DNA from: Chitinophaga sp. MM2321
GTDB taxonomy: Bacteria; Bacteroidota; Bacteroidia; Chitinophagales; Chitinophagaceae
DNA: 64,000 bases
NCBI RefSeq assembly: GCF_964033635.1
Contig: NZ_OZ035533.1
Location: forward strand, 868,001-932,000
Direction: 5' to 3'
The translations under genes and the position numbers were made by a program. The notes under the pieces were generated by a model. That model saw only the letters and a program-made list of their open reading frames with translations. It was not told the DNA's origin and made no database searches. Positions 1 through 9,019 of this stretch are shown here, piece after piece (position 1 is the stretch's first letter; each line of letters opens with the position of its first letter).

Positions 1-62
1 TGCCCGCTGTTCCAGAGGCAGAGCCCGTTGAAGAACAGCCGGCAGACGATCTTCCCTTCTAA
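1..62 (+). CDS. ssb: Single-stranded DNA-binding protein, C-terminal end only (partial)
   Basis: Only the last 19 codons and the TAA are inside the window; the start lies upstream. The visible tail is Pro/Glu/Asp-rich and ends in DDLPF, which matches the acidic tip that SSB proteins use to recruit replication and repair partners. The frame is open to the first base. Identity rests on this tip alone, so another protein with an acidic Pro-rich tail remains possible. A hairpin terminator follows 25 bases after the stop. Confidence 0.7.
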   Translation, partial: PAVPEAEPVEEQPADDLPF

Positions 63-86
63 AAAAACTGGTGCATTCCAATATGA

Positions 87-120
87 AAGCCAACCTTTTA
101 TGGTTGGCTTTTTGCTTTTT
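87..120 (+). terminator. Intrinsic terminator after ssb
   Basis: AAGCCAACC (87-95) pairs with GGTTGGCTT (102-110) across a six-base loop and is followed by a T-rich run. It sits just after the ssb stop and before the tRNA promoter. Confidence 0.85.
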
Positions 121-133
121 TCTTCAAAAAAGT

Positions 134-164
134 TTTGGCCAGTATCAAAATAATATTATCTTTG
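134..164 (+). promoter_or_regulatory. Bacteroidota-type promoter of the initiator tRNA
   Basis: TTTG at 134-137, a 19-base spacer and TATCTTTG at 157-164 match the TTTG / TAnnTTTG promoter of Bacteroidota. The -7 box ends 10 bases before the mature tRNA. This is the best-formed promoter in the window. Confidence 0.8.
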
Positions 165-173
165 CACCCTCAT

Positions 174-245
<72 letters not shown>

Positions 246-282
246 CAAAAGGGCGTATCAACGCTGAAAAAAACAAGAAAAG

Positions 283-310
283 AGCCGAAGAAATTCGGCT
301 TTTTTTATTT
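283..310 (+). terminator. Terminator of the tRNA transcript
   Basis: AGCCGAA (283-289) pairs with TTCGGCT (294-300), followed by a run of seven T and more T-rich sequence. It separates the tRNA from era. Confidence 0.85.
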
Positions 311-313
311 CCG

Positions 314-321
314 TAAGTTTG
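314..321 (+). promoter_or_regulatory. Possible -7 element for era
   Basis: TAAGTTTG fits TAnnTTTG and lies 38 bases before the era ATG. No matching upstream TTTG is visible at the usual distance, so it is only a candidate. Confidence 0.4.
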
Positions 322-359
322 AGTTGCGAAATGCAACTATATCCAGGTCGTAAAGTATC

Positions 360-1229
360 ATGCACAAAGCAGGTTTTGTAAATATCTTCGGTAAGCCCAA
401 TGCGGGAAAGAGCACATTGCTAAACGCCATTATGGGCGAAAAGCTGGCTATTATATCCCCAAAAGTGCAAACCACCCGCCATCGTATCACCGGCGTTTTA
501 ACGGATCCGGCTTACCAGATCGTATTTTCGGATACGCCAGGTATCATTGATCCGAAATATAAATTGCACGAGAAAATGATGGGGGCGGTAAAGTCTGCAC
601 TGGAAGATGCAGATGTGGCCTTGCTGATCATGGATGCAAAAGAATCGCTGGAAGAAAACCTGGAGTTATTTGACTCCCTGAGACTGAAAGTACCTGCTAT
701 TCTCATCATCAACAAAATGGACAATATCCTGAAAGAGGAAATGGCTGTTTTGGTAGAACGTGCAAAAGCCTGGGGCAAAGCTACAGCGGTAGTACCGGTA
801 TCTGCTATGCAGAAAAAAGGTATCAAAGACCTGCTGACAGAAATAGTAGCTCTGCTGCCTCAAGCCAATGCTTTTTACCCCGATGATACACTAACGGATA
901 AGTCTACACGCTTTTTTGTAGCAGAGATGATCCGTGAAAAGATTTTCGATTTATTTGAAGAAGAGATCCCGTATCATACCACTGTTATTGTAACACAATT
1001 CCAGGAGAAAGATACGCTGACAAAGATCACCGCAGAAATCATCGTCACCCGTGAAACCCAGAAGGGGATCATATTAGGAGAAAAAGGGAAATCGATCCGG
1101 GAAATAGGTACCAGGGCCCGGGTGGATATAGAAAAATTTATTGAGCGTAAAGTGTTCCTGGAACTGTTTGTGAAGGTACGCGGCAAATGGCGCGATAATG
1201 AACTCTTTCTGAAAGAATACGGATACTAA
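360..1229 (+). CDS. era: GTPase Era, ribosome small-subunit assembly
   Basis: The 289-residue product has the Era layout. The N-terminal GTPase domain carries the P-loop GKPNAGKST (11-19), tandem Thr of switch I (38-39), DTPG (58-61) and NKMD (118-121). The C-terminal KH domain carries a GxxG-type loop GEKGKS. Era binds the 3' end of 16S rRNA and helps 30S maturation at the membrane. Length is normal for the family. It is followed by der, the double-domain ribosome GTPase, a pairing consistent with shared ribosome-assembly work. The ATG at 360 gives the expected short N-terminus before the P-loop. Confidence 0.97.
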   Translation: MHKAGFVNIFGKPNAGKSTLLNAIMGEKLAIISPKVQTTRHRITGVLTDPAYQIVFSDTPGIIDPKYKLHEKMMGAVKSALEDADVALLIMDAKESLEENLELFDSLRLKVPAILIINKMDNILKEEMAVLVERAKAWGKATAVVPVSAMQKKGIKDLLTEIVALLPQANAFYPDDTLTDKSTRFFVAEMIREKIFDLFEEEIPYHTTVIVTQFQEKDTLTKITAEIIVTRETQKGIILGEKGKSIREIGTRARVDIEKFIERKVFLELFVKVRGKWRDNELFLKEYGY

Positions 1230-1234
1230 GAAAC

Positions 1235-1326
1235 ATTTAGACATTTGGTATTTAGATATTTTGTTGCTGAAAGGCATTTTCATCGAAACGAAATAATCAA
1301 ATAACAAAATATAAAAATTCCTAAAT
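1235..1326. repeat. Degenerate long inverted repeat between era and der
   Basis: ATATTTTGTT (1256-1265) pairs with AACAAAATAT (1303-1312). ATTTAG near 1235 and CTAAAT near 1321 form a weak outer match. The ATTTAG-type flanks and the TTTTGTT core resemble the elements at 43324 and 48263, so I class it as a decayed type A copy in a co-directional gap. Confidence 0.5.
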
Positions 1327-1366
1327 AATATTTTTAGGTAATACGGAATAAAAATTAATAATTAAG

Positions 1367-2680
1367 ATGGCTGGATTTACAGTAGCTATAGTGGGTCGCC
1401 CGAATGTGGGCAAATCAACGTTGTTCAATCGTTTGCTGGAACAACGCAGGGCTATCGTGGATGATCAGAGCGGTGTAACGCGTGATCGTCAATACGGTAT
1501 TGCTGACTGGAACGGCAAAACTTTCAACGTGATTGATACCGGTGGATTTGTATCAAACAGCGATGATGTATTTGAGCGGGAAATCCGCAAGCAGGCAAAA
1601 GTTGCCATGGACGAAGCCAATGTGCTGGTGTTTATGTGTGATGTAACAACCGGTATCACCGACCTGGATGCGGATGTAGCCAACCTGCTGCGCCGTACCT
1701 CAAAACCGGTGTACCTGGTAGTAAATAAAGTGGATAACTCACAGCGTCAGCTGGAAGCCAATGAGTTTTACAGTCTCGGTTTCGATAAAACATTTTTCCT
1801 CTCTTCCATGACCGGTAGCGGTACAGGTGAATTGCTGGATGATATCGTCACCAATATCACAGATGATATGGGAGACGCCACCCTGAATAATGATATTCCT
1901 AAAATCGCGATTATTGGTCAGCCGAACGTAGGAAAATCATCTCTCCTGAATGCATTGGTGGGTGCCGATCGTAACATCGTGTCTGATATTGCAGGTACTA
2001 CCCGCGATACCATTCACACGCGTTATAACATGTTCCAGAAAGACTTCATCCTGATTGATACGGCTGGTATCAGACGTAAAAATAAGGTGAATGAAGACCT
2101 GGAATTTTACTCTGTTATCCGTGCCATCAAAGCAGTGGATGAAGCTGATGTGGTCATGTTGTTGCTGGATGCTGAAAAAGGTGTTACCGCACAGGATCTC
2201 AGCATTTTCAGCCTCGCAGTCCGCAAAGGAAAAGGGGTAGTGGTGCTGGTGAATAAATGGGACCTGGTAGAAAAAGGAACCAACACGGCCAGGGATTATG
2301 AGAAGCAACTGAAGACCCGTCTGGCGCCGTTTTCCGATGTGCCCATTGTCTTTACTTCCGTGGTGGAAAAACAACGTATTTTCAAAGCGATAGAAGTAGC
2401 ACTGGAAGTATTTGATAACCGTCAGCGTAAGATCCAGACCTCCAAACTGAACGACGTGATGCTGAAAGCTATTGAAGCCTTCCATCCGCCGGTAGTAAGA
2501 GGTACGCCTATACGTATCAAATACGTAACACAACTGCCTACGCACACACCTGCTTTCGCTTTCTTCTGCAACCTGCCGGAAGATGTGAAAACACCTTATC
2601 GCAATTACCTGGAAAATCAGATACGTACCAACTTTGATTTCAAAGGCGTACCGTTGAAGATCTTTTTCCGTAAAAAATAG
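1367..2680 (+). CDS. der: GTPase Der (EngA), 50S ribosome assembly
   Basis: The 437-residue protein has two tandem GTPase domains, the hallmark of Der. The first P-loop is GRPNVGKST at residues 10-18. The second is GQPNVGKSS near residues 183-191, each followed by a DT(A/G)G motif and an NKxD motif. A C-terminal KH-like domain follows. Der binds the 50S subunit and is needed for its maturation. Length matches the family. The gap to era holds a decayed inverted repeat and no obvious promoter, so co-transcription with era is possible but not shown. Confidence 0.97.
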   Translation: MAGFTVAIVGRPNVGKSTLFNRLLEQRRAIVDDQSGVTRDRQYGIADWNGKTFNVIDTGGFVSNSDDVFEREIRKQAKVAMDEANVLVFMCDVTTGITDLDADVANLLRRTSKPVYLVVNKVDNSQRQLEANEFYSLGFDKTFFLSSMTGSGTGELLDDIVTNITDDMGDATLNNDIPKIAIIGQPNVGKSSLLNALVGADRNIVSDIAGTTRDTIHTRYNMFQKDFILIDTAGIRRKNKVNEDLEFYSVIRAIKAVDEADVVMLLLDAEKGVTAQDLSIFSLAVRKGKGVVVLVNKWDLVEKGTNTARDYEKQLKTRLAPFSDVPIVFTSVVEKQRIFKAIEVALEVFDNRQRKIQTSKLNDVMLKAIEAFHPPVVRGTPIRIKYVTQLPTHTPAFAFFCNLPEDVKTPYRNYLENQIRTNFDFKGVPLKIFFRKK

Positions 2681-2708
2681 TAACTGGGTAAAAAGGGAAT
2701 GAATAGAT

Positions 2709-2738
2709 TTTGTATTCTAAAAATATTCAATACCTTTG
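2709..2738 (+). promoter_or_regulatory. Strong Bacteroidota-type promoter of the small lipoprotein gene
   Basis: TTTG at 2709-2712, an 18-base spacer and TACCTTTG at 2731-2738. The -7 box lies 32 bases before the ATG at 2771. Confidence 0.7.
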
Positions 2739-2770
2739 CGCCGGTTTTAAAAACTAAAACACACATAAAA

Positions 2771-2974
2771 ATGAAAAAAGTATTTGTATTCGCAATCGCA
2801 GCTGGTATGTTCTTCGTAGCTTGTAACGGTGGTAGCACTCCTGCTGCTGATTCTACTGCTACAACTGTAGACACTATGAACGCTGCACCTCCTGTAGAAG
2901 CTCCAGCTGCTGATGCTGTTGTTGATTCTGCTGCTATTGCACCTGCTGTTGATTCAGCTGCTGCTGCTAAGTAA
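2771..2974 (+). CDS. Small Ala/Asp-rich lipoprotein of unknown function
   Basis: I start this at the ATG at 2771, which follows a good promoter and gives a clean signal peptide (MKKVFVFAIAAGMFFVAC) with the lipidation Cys at residue 18. The remaining 50 residues are a low-complexity run of Ala, Asp, Pro, Val, Thr and Ser without any domain I recognise. Alanine is coded mostly by GCT, unlike the mixed GCC/GCA/GCG use of neighbouring genes. Strong promoter, biased codons and a strong terminator suggest an abundant envelope lipoprotein. That is inference; no function can be assigned. Confidence 0.8.
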   Translation: MKKVFVFAIAAGMFFVACNGGSTPAADSTATTVDTMNAAPPVEAPAADAVVDSAAIAPAVDSAAAAK

Positions 2975-3012
2975 GAGATTATTATTCCGATAATATCATT
3001 CTTGCAAGAAAT

Positions 3013-3050
3013 AAAAAAGGCCGGTTGCATTGCAGCCGGCCTTTTTATTA
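3013..3050 (+). terminator. Terminator of the small lipoprotein gene
   Basis: GGCCGG and CCGGCC arms enclose a second short TGCA/TGCA pairing. The stem is flanked by A and T runs on both sides, so it could work in both directions. Confidence 0.85.
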
Positions 3051-3056
3051 TTTAGA

Positions 3057-3156
3057 GATTTTTTGATTTACGAATTTAGGGATTTGAAATGCAGCGGAGA
3101 TGATCAATCAGATCTCCGCTGCATTTCAAATCCCTAAATTCGTAAATCAAAAAATC
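3057..3156. repeat. Long inverted repeat, type A, perfect 45-bp stem
   Basis: Positions 3057-3101 are the exact reverse complement of 3112-3156, with a 10-base loop. The outer part is built of ATTTA-rich units (GATTTACGAATTTAGG) and the inner core is AAATGCAGCGGAGAT. It fills the gap between two convergent genes, right after an ordinary terminator. Confidence 0.95.
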
Positions 3157-3167
3157 GTAAATTTTAA

Positions 3168-4040
3168 TTATTCTTCGAGAATAGACGACAAATTCATCAG
3201 CTCATCCTGTTTATAGGCGTTTTTTTCATCGCGGAAACATTTGGAGAGCTCTTCCAGCAGGAATTGTATGATACGTTTATTGGATTGCGGCTTGAAGTAG
3301 GCCGGTACGGATGGTACGGACACTCTTTTCAGGTAAGTATCCACATCCTGTTGTGTATAGATTTGTCCCTGTATAGGGTCAATAAAAAACAGGATCCGTT
3401 GGTCTTCCGGTTGTACCGGTTCTGAAAAATCAATGAAAGTATCAAAATAGGCCAGGATGAACTGACGGGGGATATTGACGGCATATACCGGCAGATCCAG
3501 CATGGCGCAAAGACTCTGATAGATGATCCCGTTGGTAACGGGATTACCTTTTTTGGATTCTATTACCTGGTTAATGAAAAACTGGTTCTTGCGCTGGTAG
3601 GATACTTCCTCACCTTTCAGCCCGAAGTAGTTATAGATCATGCTGTTGAGCACATTGATCTGTTCCAGTGGTGTCAGGTAGTTATTTAATTCAAGCCAGA
3701 TATTGCGTTTGATCCGTTCTATTTCAGACATGATCTGACCGGGGATCAGGTCAGGAAACTGGTACCTGGCAGCGAGGATAGCTCCCTGCAGCAGATCCGG
3801 CATATCAGACAGGCCCCAGACACGTAATGCTGCCTGCAGATCCTGGTAATGCACCCGGTGTATGAGGAGTTCAATCCGCTCCTGTATCGACTCGTCTATT
3901 GTATTCTCCCACAAATTCTCCAGGTTAGGGATAATATCCTTACCATATAATAATATTTTACTGGCAACGGTATCGAATACTTCCTGATCCGGATCATCCA
4001 ACAGGTGGAACAAAGCGTTTATTTCCTTGTTTTCGTGCAT
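3168..4040 (-). CDS. SirB1 / transglutaminase-like family protein
   Basis: The 290-residue cytoplasmic-looking protein has a helical N-terminal third (about 1-100). The rest resembles the SirB1-type transglutaminase-like fold: an LxxLNxxxY-like segment near 130, a segment with NPVTNGIIYQSLCAML where the family has its Cys-containing helix, and a following strand with VYAVNIPRQF. The biochemical role of this family is not established. No signal peptide is visible. It lies 52 bases downstream of topA on the same strand and may share its transcript. Family placement is moderately sure; activity is unknown. Confidence 0.7.
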   Translation of the reverse strand: MHENKEINALFHLLDDPDQEVFDTVASKILLYGKDIIPNLENLWENTIDESIQERIELLIHRVHYQDLQAALRVWGLSDMPDLLQGAILAARYQFPDLIPGQIMSEIERIKRNIWLELNNYLTPLEQINVLNSMIYNYFGLKGEEVSYQRKNQFFINQVIESKKGNPVTNGIIYQSLCAMLDLPVYAVNIPRQFILAYFDTFIDFSEPVQPEDQRILFFIDPIQGQIYTQQDVDTYLKRVSVPSVPAYFKPQSNKRIIQFLLEELSKCFRDEKNAYKQDELMNLSSILEE

Positions 4041-4092
4041 ATCATTTTTATGATCATGTGGTAATCATTCAATAATTCGATCTACCACGCCT

Positions 4093-6450
4093 TTATTCCG
4101 CTTTCTTCTTCCTGGATGCTGCTTTCTTTTTAGGTGGATTGGCTTTCGCTTCTTCAATAATAGCTTTCGCCTCCTCTACTGTTAAGGTAGCTGCATTATC
4201 AATTTTCTCCTTTGGTATCTTATAATTTTTCAGGCCTTGTTTGATATAAGGGCCATAAGGTCCTTTCAGTACCTGGATCTTTTCTTTTTCAAATATCTGG
4301 ATGGTGCGTTCATCTTTAGCCGTGCGTTTTTCCACGATCAGCGGCGCTACTTCATCCAGTTCTATGGTGTATGGGTCCATTTCCTTTTTAAGGGAATAGA
4401 ACTTTTTATCATGTTGTGCATATGGACCGAAGCGACCGATATTTACCACTACTTCTGAGTCTTCAAACATACCGAGATTACGGGGGAGTTTGAATAATTC
4501 CATGGCTTCATCGAGTGTGATGGTTTCAATGCTCTGCGTCGGTTTTAATTTTGCGAAGCGGGGCTTTTCCTCATCTTCCACTTTACCGATCTGTATCATC
4601 GGGCCATAGCGTCCCATGCGGGCTACGATAGGCTTTCCGGTGGCTTCGTCTGTTCCCAGCGGGCGTTCTCCTTTTACACGTTCGGCATTTTCCAGGGTGT
4701 TTTCCACATCCTTGTGGAAAGGTCCGTAAAATTCCTGGAGCATGACATTCCATACCTTTTTACCGCTGGCAATTTCATCAAATTCTCCTTCTATTTTGGC
4801 GGTAAAGCCGTAGTCCATTACAGTTGTGAAATACTGGCTGAGAAAATCTGTTACGATCATACCCAGATCGGTAGGAAACAGTTTGGATTTTTCTGCACCG
4901 GTATTTTCAGTATCTGTTTGTTTGGTGAGCTGATCATCTTTCAGGGAGAGGATCCGATATTCTCTTTTGATACCTTCTTTATCTCTCTTCTCTACATAAC
5001 CGCGTTTCTGTATAGTGGTAATAGTAGGTGCATAAGTAGACGGGCGGCCTATTCCCAGTTCTTCCAGTTTCTTTACGAGGCTGGCTTCCGTGTAGCGTGG
5101 CGCCGGGCGGGAGAATCTTTCTGTAGCCTTCATTTCTTTCAGGTCCAGTGATTGTTTCACCGCCAAAGGAGGCAATGAACCTTCCTGTACTTCATCTTCT
5201 TCTGTAGCATCTTCATCATCATGGCTTTCCATGTATACTTTCAGGAAGCCATCGAATTTCAGTACTTCACCACTGGCACTCAGCTCTTCGTGGTTGGTAG
5301 AGATATCGATCTTCGCCGTGGTTTTTTCCAGTTCGGCGTCAGACATCTGGCTGGCGATGGTACGCTTCCAGATCAGTTCGTACAGTTTGCGGGTATCGCT
5401 GTCTTCTACTGTGGTGTTTTCCATGTAGGTAGGACGGATGGCCTCATGCGCTTCCTGTGCGGACTCATTTTTATTCTTGAATTTACGATGCTGATGATAA
5501 CGGTCGCCAAAGCTGGTTTTGATCGCTTTTTCGATTTCTCCTATAGCGGTATCAGACAGGCTTACGGAGTCCGTACGCATATAGGTGATATTACCACTTT
5601 CATACAGCTTTTGTGCGAGCAACATCGTTTTGGAAACGCTGTAACCCAGTTTGCGGCTGGCTTCCTGTTGCAGGGTAGAGGTGGTAAAAGGCGCTGCGGG
5701 CGATTTTTTACCAGGCTTTACCTGTATATCTTTAACGGTATAAGCTGCACCCACACATTGCTGGAGGAACTTTTCCGCATCTTCTGCTGTCTTAAACTTA
5801 TTGGGACCATCTGCTTTAAAAGAGATGCTCTTACCATTAATATCCTTACCGGTGAAATATGCTTCTACTTTAAAGGTGCTGACAGAGGTGAATCCGTTGA
5901 TCTCTCTTTCCCGCTCTACTATCAATCTTACGGCAACGGACTGTACACGGCCGGCAGACAAGGAGTTACGCATACTCATCTTGCGCCACAGCACCGGCGA
6001 TAATTCGAAACCTACGATCCTGTCAAGTATACGGCGTGCCTGCTGCGCATTTACACGGTCCATATCCAGCTTGCGTGGTTGTTGCACCGCTTTTTCGATA
6101 GCAGGCTTGGTAATTTCATGGAATACAATCCGCTTGGTTGTGATCGGATCAAGGCCCAGTACCTCGCACAAATGCCAGGAAATGGCTTCCCCCTCACGGT
6201 CCTCATCCGTTGCCAGCCAAACCTCTTCCGTGTCCTTTGCCAGCTTCTTCAGGTCCTTTACTACCTTTTCTTTATCTTCCGGGATAACATATTTAGGCTT
6301 GAAGTTATTTGTAATGTCTATCCCCATGTCGTCCTTCTCCAGATCACGGATGTGACCGAAGCAGGATTTGACTTCAAAGTCCTTGCCCAGAATTTTTTCA
6401 ATGGTCTTGGCCTTTGCCGGGGACTCAACTATAACTAAATTTTTTGCCAT
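4093..6450 (-). CDS. topA: DNA topoisomerase I (type IA)
   Basis: The 785-residue enzyme relaxes negative supercoils. The N-terminal Toprim domain begins with VIVESPAKAKTIEKIL. The central type IA domain carries the catalytic Tyr at about residue 290 in GNITYMRTDS. The C-terminus has at least three short repeats of the form RxGxYGP(M/Y)I without the Cys residues of the E. coli zinc ribbons, and ends in a Lys-rich tail that probably contacts DNA. This zinc-free C-terminal layout is common in Bacteroidota. The ATG at 6450 puts the Toprim motif at the usual distance. Confidence 0.97.
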   Translation of the reverse strand: MAKNLVIVESPAKAKTIEKILGKDFEVKSCFGHIRDLEKDDMGIDITNNFKPKYVIPEDKEKVVKDLKKLAKDTEEVWLATDEDREGEAISWHLCEVLGLDPITTKRIVFHEITKPAIEKAVQQPRKLDMDRVNAQQARRILDRIVGFELSPVLWRKMSMRNSLSAGRVQSVAVRLIVEREREINGFTSVSTFKVEAYFTGKDINGKSISFKADGPNKFKTAEDAEKFLQQCVGAAYTVKDIQVKPGKKSPAAPFTTSTLQQEASRKLGYSVSKTMLLAQKLYESGNITYMRTDSVSLSDTAIGEIEKAIKTSFGDRYHQHRKFKNKNESAQEAHEAIRPTYMENTTVEDSDTRKLYELIWKRTIASQMSDAELEKTTAKIDISTNHEELSASGEVLKFDGFLKVYMESHDDEDATEEDEVQEGSLPPLAVKQSLDLKEMKATERFSRPAPRYTEASLVKKLEELGIGRPSTYAPTITTIQKRGYVEKRDKEGIKREYRILSLKDDQLTKQTDTENTGAEKSKLFPTDLGMIVTDFLSQYFTTVMDYGFTAKIEGEFDEIASGKKVWNVMLQEFYGPFHKDVENTLENAERVKGERPLGTDEATGKPIVARMGRYGPMIQIGKVEDEEKPRFAKLKPTQSIETITLDEAMELFKLPRNLGMFEDSEVVVNIGRFGPYAQHDKKFYSLKKEMDPYTIELDEVAPLIVEKRTAKDERTIQIFEKEKIQVLKGPYGPYIKQGLKNYKIPKEKIDNAATLTVEEAKAIIEEAKANPPKKKAASRKKKAE

Positions 6451-6753
6451 GTATGCTTCTTTAATGTGCTGCTAAATACGCAAATTTTCGTAAAATAAAT
6501 ACAAATACGATTTATGCAATGATATAAAAGTACCTTCAAAATAAAAAATAAGGCAACTTTAAACGTTAAAATACCTTGTAATGTAATGAAAAAAACGTCC
6601 ACACGGGTAAACTGCGTATATTTAAAGAATTACGCATGATGATGGCGGAGACGGGGTTATAAGGAGATCCGGGGGCGGGAAAGATTTATGTGGAGCGGAT
6701 TTGTGGGGAGATGATAATGGGAGATAAGTATTTATTTTTTAAAATTAAGAATA
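6451..6753. other. Divergent intergenic region, topA / DUF2520 gene
   Basis: About 300 bases, A/T-rich near topA and G-rich near 6640-6720. It must hold promoters in both directions. I found no complete TTTG/TAnnTTTG pair; TTTG at 6700-6703 followed by TAAGTATT at 6725 is a weak candidate for the rightward gene. No long inverted repeat, RNA gene or ORF is supported. Confidence 0.5.
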
Positions 6754-7518
6754 ATGGAGATAGTAATTGTTGGCACTGGCAATGTTGCGCATTGTTTTGG
6801 ACACCTCTTGAAATTGCATGGTCATCAGATCAGCCAGGTGGTGAGCCGTAATAAGGAACATGCACAGGAACTGGGTGAAATGTTGCATGCGCCATTTACC
6901 GACGATGTGCGGGATATATATATGGAGGCAGATGTATACCTGCTGGCGGTAAGTGACGACGCTATCCCGGAACTGAACAACCAGCTGCGCCTGGGCAGGC
7001 GTATTGTGGCCCATACGGCCGGTGCGGTGCCCCTGAGTGCCATTTCCGGCATCTCTACTAATACAGGGGTGTTATATCCCTTGCAATCCATTCGTAAGGA
7101 AATAAAAACATACCCGGTTATTCCCATTATGCTGGAAGCAGCTAATGATGAAGTACTTAAGCGTTTACAGGCCCTCGCCCAGAGTATTTCCTCCCGCATT
7201 GAAATAACCAACTCCGTACAACGGATGCAATATCACCTCACCGCAGTGTTGTGTAATAATTTTACCAATCACCTCATTGCACAGGCAAAGGCATATTGTG
7301 AAAAGCAGCAACTGGACTTTACCCTGTTGCAACCTATTATAAAGGAGACGTTTGACCGGCTGGAAAAATATCCGCCTGAAATGGTGCAGACAGGTCCTGC
7401 CATCCGCCAGGATGAAACTACTATGAGCCTGCACCGGGACCTGCTGGCAGATGAAAAACATTTACAACTGGTATACCAGGTGATGTCGGATTCGATTAAT
7501 CAGTTCCACCAGAGATAA
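6754..7518 (+). CDS. Rossmann-fold / DUF2520 domain protein
   Basis: The 254-residue protein starts with a dinucleotide-binding motif (VIVGTGNVA, residues 4-12). A Rossmann-like domain of about 110 residues is followed by an all-helical DUF2520 C-terminal domain, as in NAD(P)-dependent dehydrogenases of the ProC/6PGDH type. Substrate unknown. It opens a run of four same-strand genes (DUF2520 protein, KdsC-like phosphatase, UbiA-like prenyltransferase, Maf) with gaps of 0-21 bases, which indicates one operon. The same neighbourhood is common in Bacteroidota. Confidence 0.85.
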   Translation: MEIVIVGTGNVAHCFGHLLKLHGHQISQVVSRNKEHAQELGEMLHAPFTDDVRDIYMEADVYLLAVSDDAIPELNNQLRLGRRIVAHTAGAVPLSAISGISTNTGVLYPLQSIRKEIKTYPVIPIMLEAANDEVLKRLQALAQSISSRIEITNSVQRMQYHLTAVLCNNFTNHLIAQAKAYCEKQQLDFTLLQPIIKETFDRLEKYPPEMVQTGPAIRQDETTMSLHRDLLADEKHLQLVYQVMSDSINQFHQR

Positions 7519-7539
7519 TTATGCCTAATTTTGGCGTCT

Positions 7540-8061
7540 ATGAATATTTTGGCTTTATTTAAACCCATCACCACTTTTATACTGGATGTGGATGGGGTAT
7601 TGACGGATGGCACGTTACAATTGCTGCCAGGCGGCGAAATGTCGCGCAGGATGAACATCAAAGATGGCTACGCTTTGCAGCTCGCCGTTAAAAAAGGATA
7701 CCGGGTGGTGATTATCTCCGGCGGAAAATCTGAGAGTGTGGTCAGCAGATTGCAGGGCCTGGGTATCCGGGACATATTTACCGGCGTACATGATAAGAAG
7801 GAGAAGCTCCAGGATTATGTGTTTGAGCATGACCTGAGCTGGGATGAAATTTTGTATATGGGAGATGATATTCCCGATTACCAGCCGATGCAGCTGGTAG
7901 CATTACCGGTTTGCCCGGCTGACGCAGCAGCAGAGATAAAAGGAATTTGCAGGTATATTTCACCGGTACCCGGCGGCCATGGCTGTGTACGGGAGGTGAT
8001 GGAAAAAGTATTAAAACTGAATGGCCATTGGTTGATGGACGAAGGTATTGCATCGAAATAA
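7540..8061 (+). CDS. KdsC-type HAD phosphatase
   Basis: The 173-residue protein has HAD motif I (DVDGVLTDG, with Asp16 and Asp18 as nucleophile and acid), motif II Ser in IISGGKS, and motif III in MGDDIPDY. This is the short cap-less architecture of KdsC, which hydrolyses 3-deoxy-D-manno-octulosonate 8-phosphate in LPS synthesis. Related short HAD enzymes act on other sugar phosphates, so the substrate is likely but not proven. I prefer the ATG at 7540 to a TTG nine bases earlier because HAD motif I then lies at its usual position. Confidence 0.82.
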   Translation: MNILALFKPITTFILDVDGVLTDGTLQLLPGGEMSRRMNIKDGYALQLAVKKGYRVVIISGGKSESVVSRLQGLGIRDIFTGVHDKKEKLQDYVFEHDLSWDEILYMGDDIPDYQPMQLVALPVCPADAAAEIKGICRYISPVPGGHGCVREVMEKVLKLNGHWLMDEGIASK

Positions 8062-8077
8062 TAAACAATCAACAACT

Positions 8078-9019
8078 ATGAAGCTCTGGGGCGCATTTTT
8101 TAAACTCATCAGGTATCCCAATCTCCTTTATATTGCCCTTACCCAGTTCCTGCTACAGTATTGTGTAGTAGAACCTGTATTGCGTAATTCGGGAGAAGAG
8201 CCTTCGCTGTCTATCGCACAATTTATATTATTGAGCCTGTCTACCATGTTGGTAGCAGCTGCCGGCTATATTATCAATGACTATTTTGATATCAATATCG
8301 ATATCGTGAATAAGCCTGATAAAATGGTGGTGGATAAAATCATCAGCCGCCGCTGGGCGATGGCCTGGCACACCATCTTAAATATGACCGGTGTTTCTAT
8401 CGGTTTTATTGTGGCATGGAAAACCGGGCAGATCTATCTCGGGTTTACGCAGGTCCTTTGTTCCCTGTTGTTGTGGTTTTATTCCACTTCTTTTAAAAGA
8501 CAGGTGCTGATCGGAAATGTGGTCATATCGTTTTTAACGGCGTTGTCTGTGGTAGTAGTGGGCTTTTACGAGAAGCAGATCTATGCCAGCTTTGAAGCGA
8601 TCATGTCTCCCGTAGGCAGAAAACTGATCCAGATTATTGGTGTATATGCACTCTTCGCCTTCCTGATTTCCATGATACGCGAAATTGTAAAAGACCTGGA
8701 AGATATTATCGGCGATAGTAAAGACGGTTGCCGCACGATTCCTATCGTATGGGGTGTGTTGCCGGCAAAACGTTTGTGTAACGTTCTTTTACTGGTACTA
8801 CAGGTCATTATCCTACTGGTAGAGATCCGCGTATGGATCCTGGGCTGGTATCCGGCCATCGGCTACCTGCTGTTACTGGTACAACTGCCATGCCTATACG
8901 CTTATTTCCTGCTGAAGAAAGCACACCTTCCGGCGCATTATCATAAGATAAGCACCATTGTGAAATGTGTGATGCTGACCGGCATTTTATCCATGGTATT
9001 TTTTAAACTTTTTTTGTAG
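8078..9019 (+). CDS. UbiA-family prenyltransferase (integral membrane)
   Basis: The 313-residue polytopic membrane protein has the two Asp-rich motifs of UbiA enzymes: NDYFDINID (67-75) and a second DxxxD-type motif in DLEDIIGDSKDG. Between and after them are about eight hydrophobic helices. The family transfers polyprenyl groups to aromatic or glycerol-phosphate acceptors. This Bacteroidota branch is usually labelled geranylgeranylglycerol-phosphate geranylgeranyltransferase by similarity, and its substrate is uncertain. A TTG at 8048 would overlap the previous gene, so I take the ATG at 8078. Confidence 0.85.
   Translation: MKLWGAFFKLIRYPNLLYIALTQFLLQYCVVEPVLRNSGEEPSLSIAQFILLSLSTMLVAAAGYIINDYFDINIDIVNKPDKMVVDKIISRRWAMAWHTILNMTGVSIGFIVAWKTGQIYLGFTQVLCSLLLWFYSTSFKRQVLIGNVVISFLTALSVVVVGFYEKQIYASFEAIMSPVGRKLIQIIGVYALFAFLISMIREIVKDLEDIIGDSKDGCRTIPIVWGVLPAKRLCNVLLLVLQVIILLVEIRVWILGWYPAIGYLLLLVQLPCLYAYFLLKKAHLPAHYHKISTIVKCVMLTGILSMVFFKLFL

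Noticed and set aside
7526..7533. TAATTTTG as a promoter -7 element for the KdsC-like gene
   Set aside because: It would start transcription at the ATG itself, there is no upstream TTTG at the right distance, and the gene is within a tight operon.
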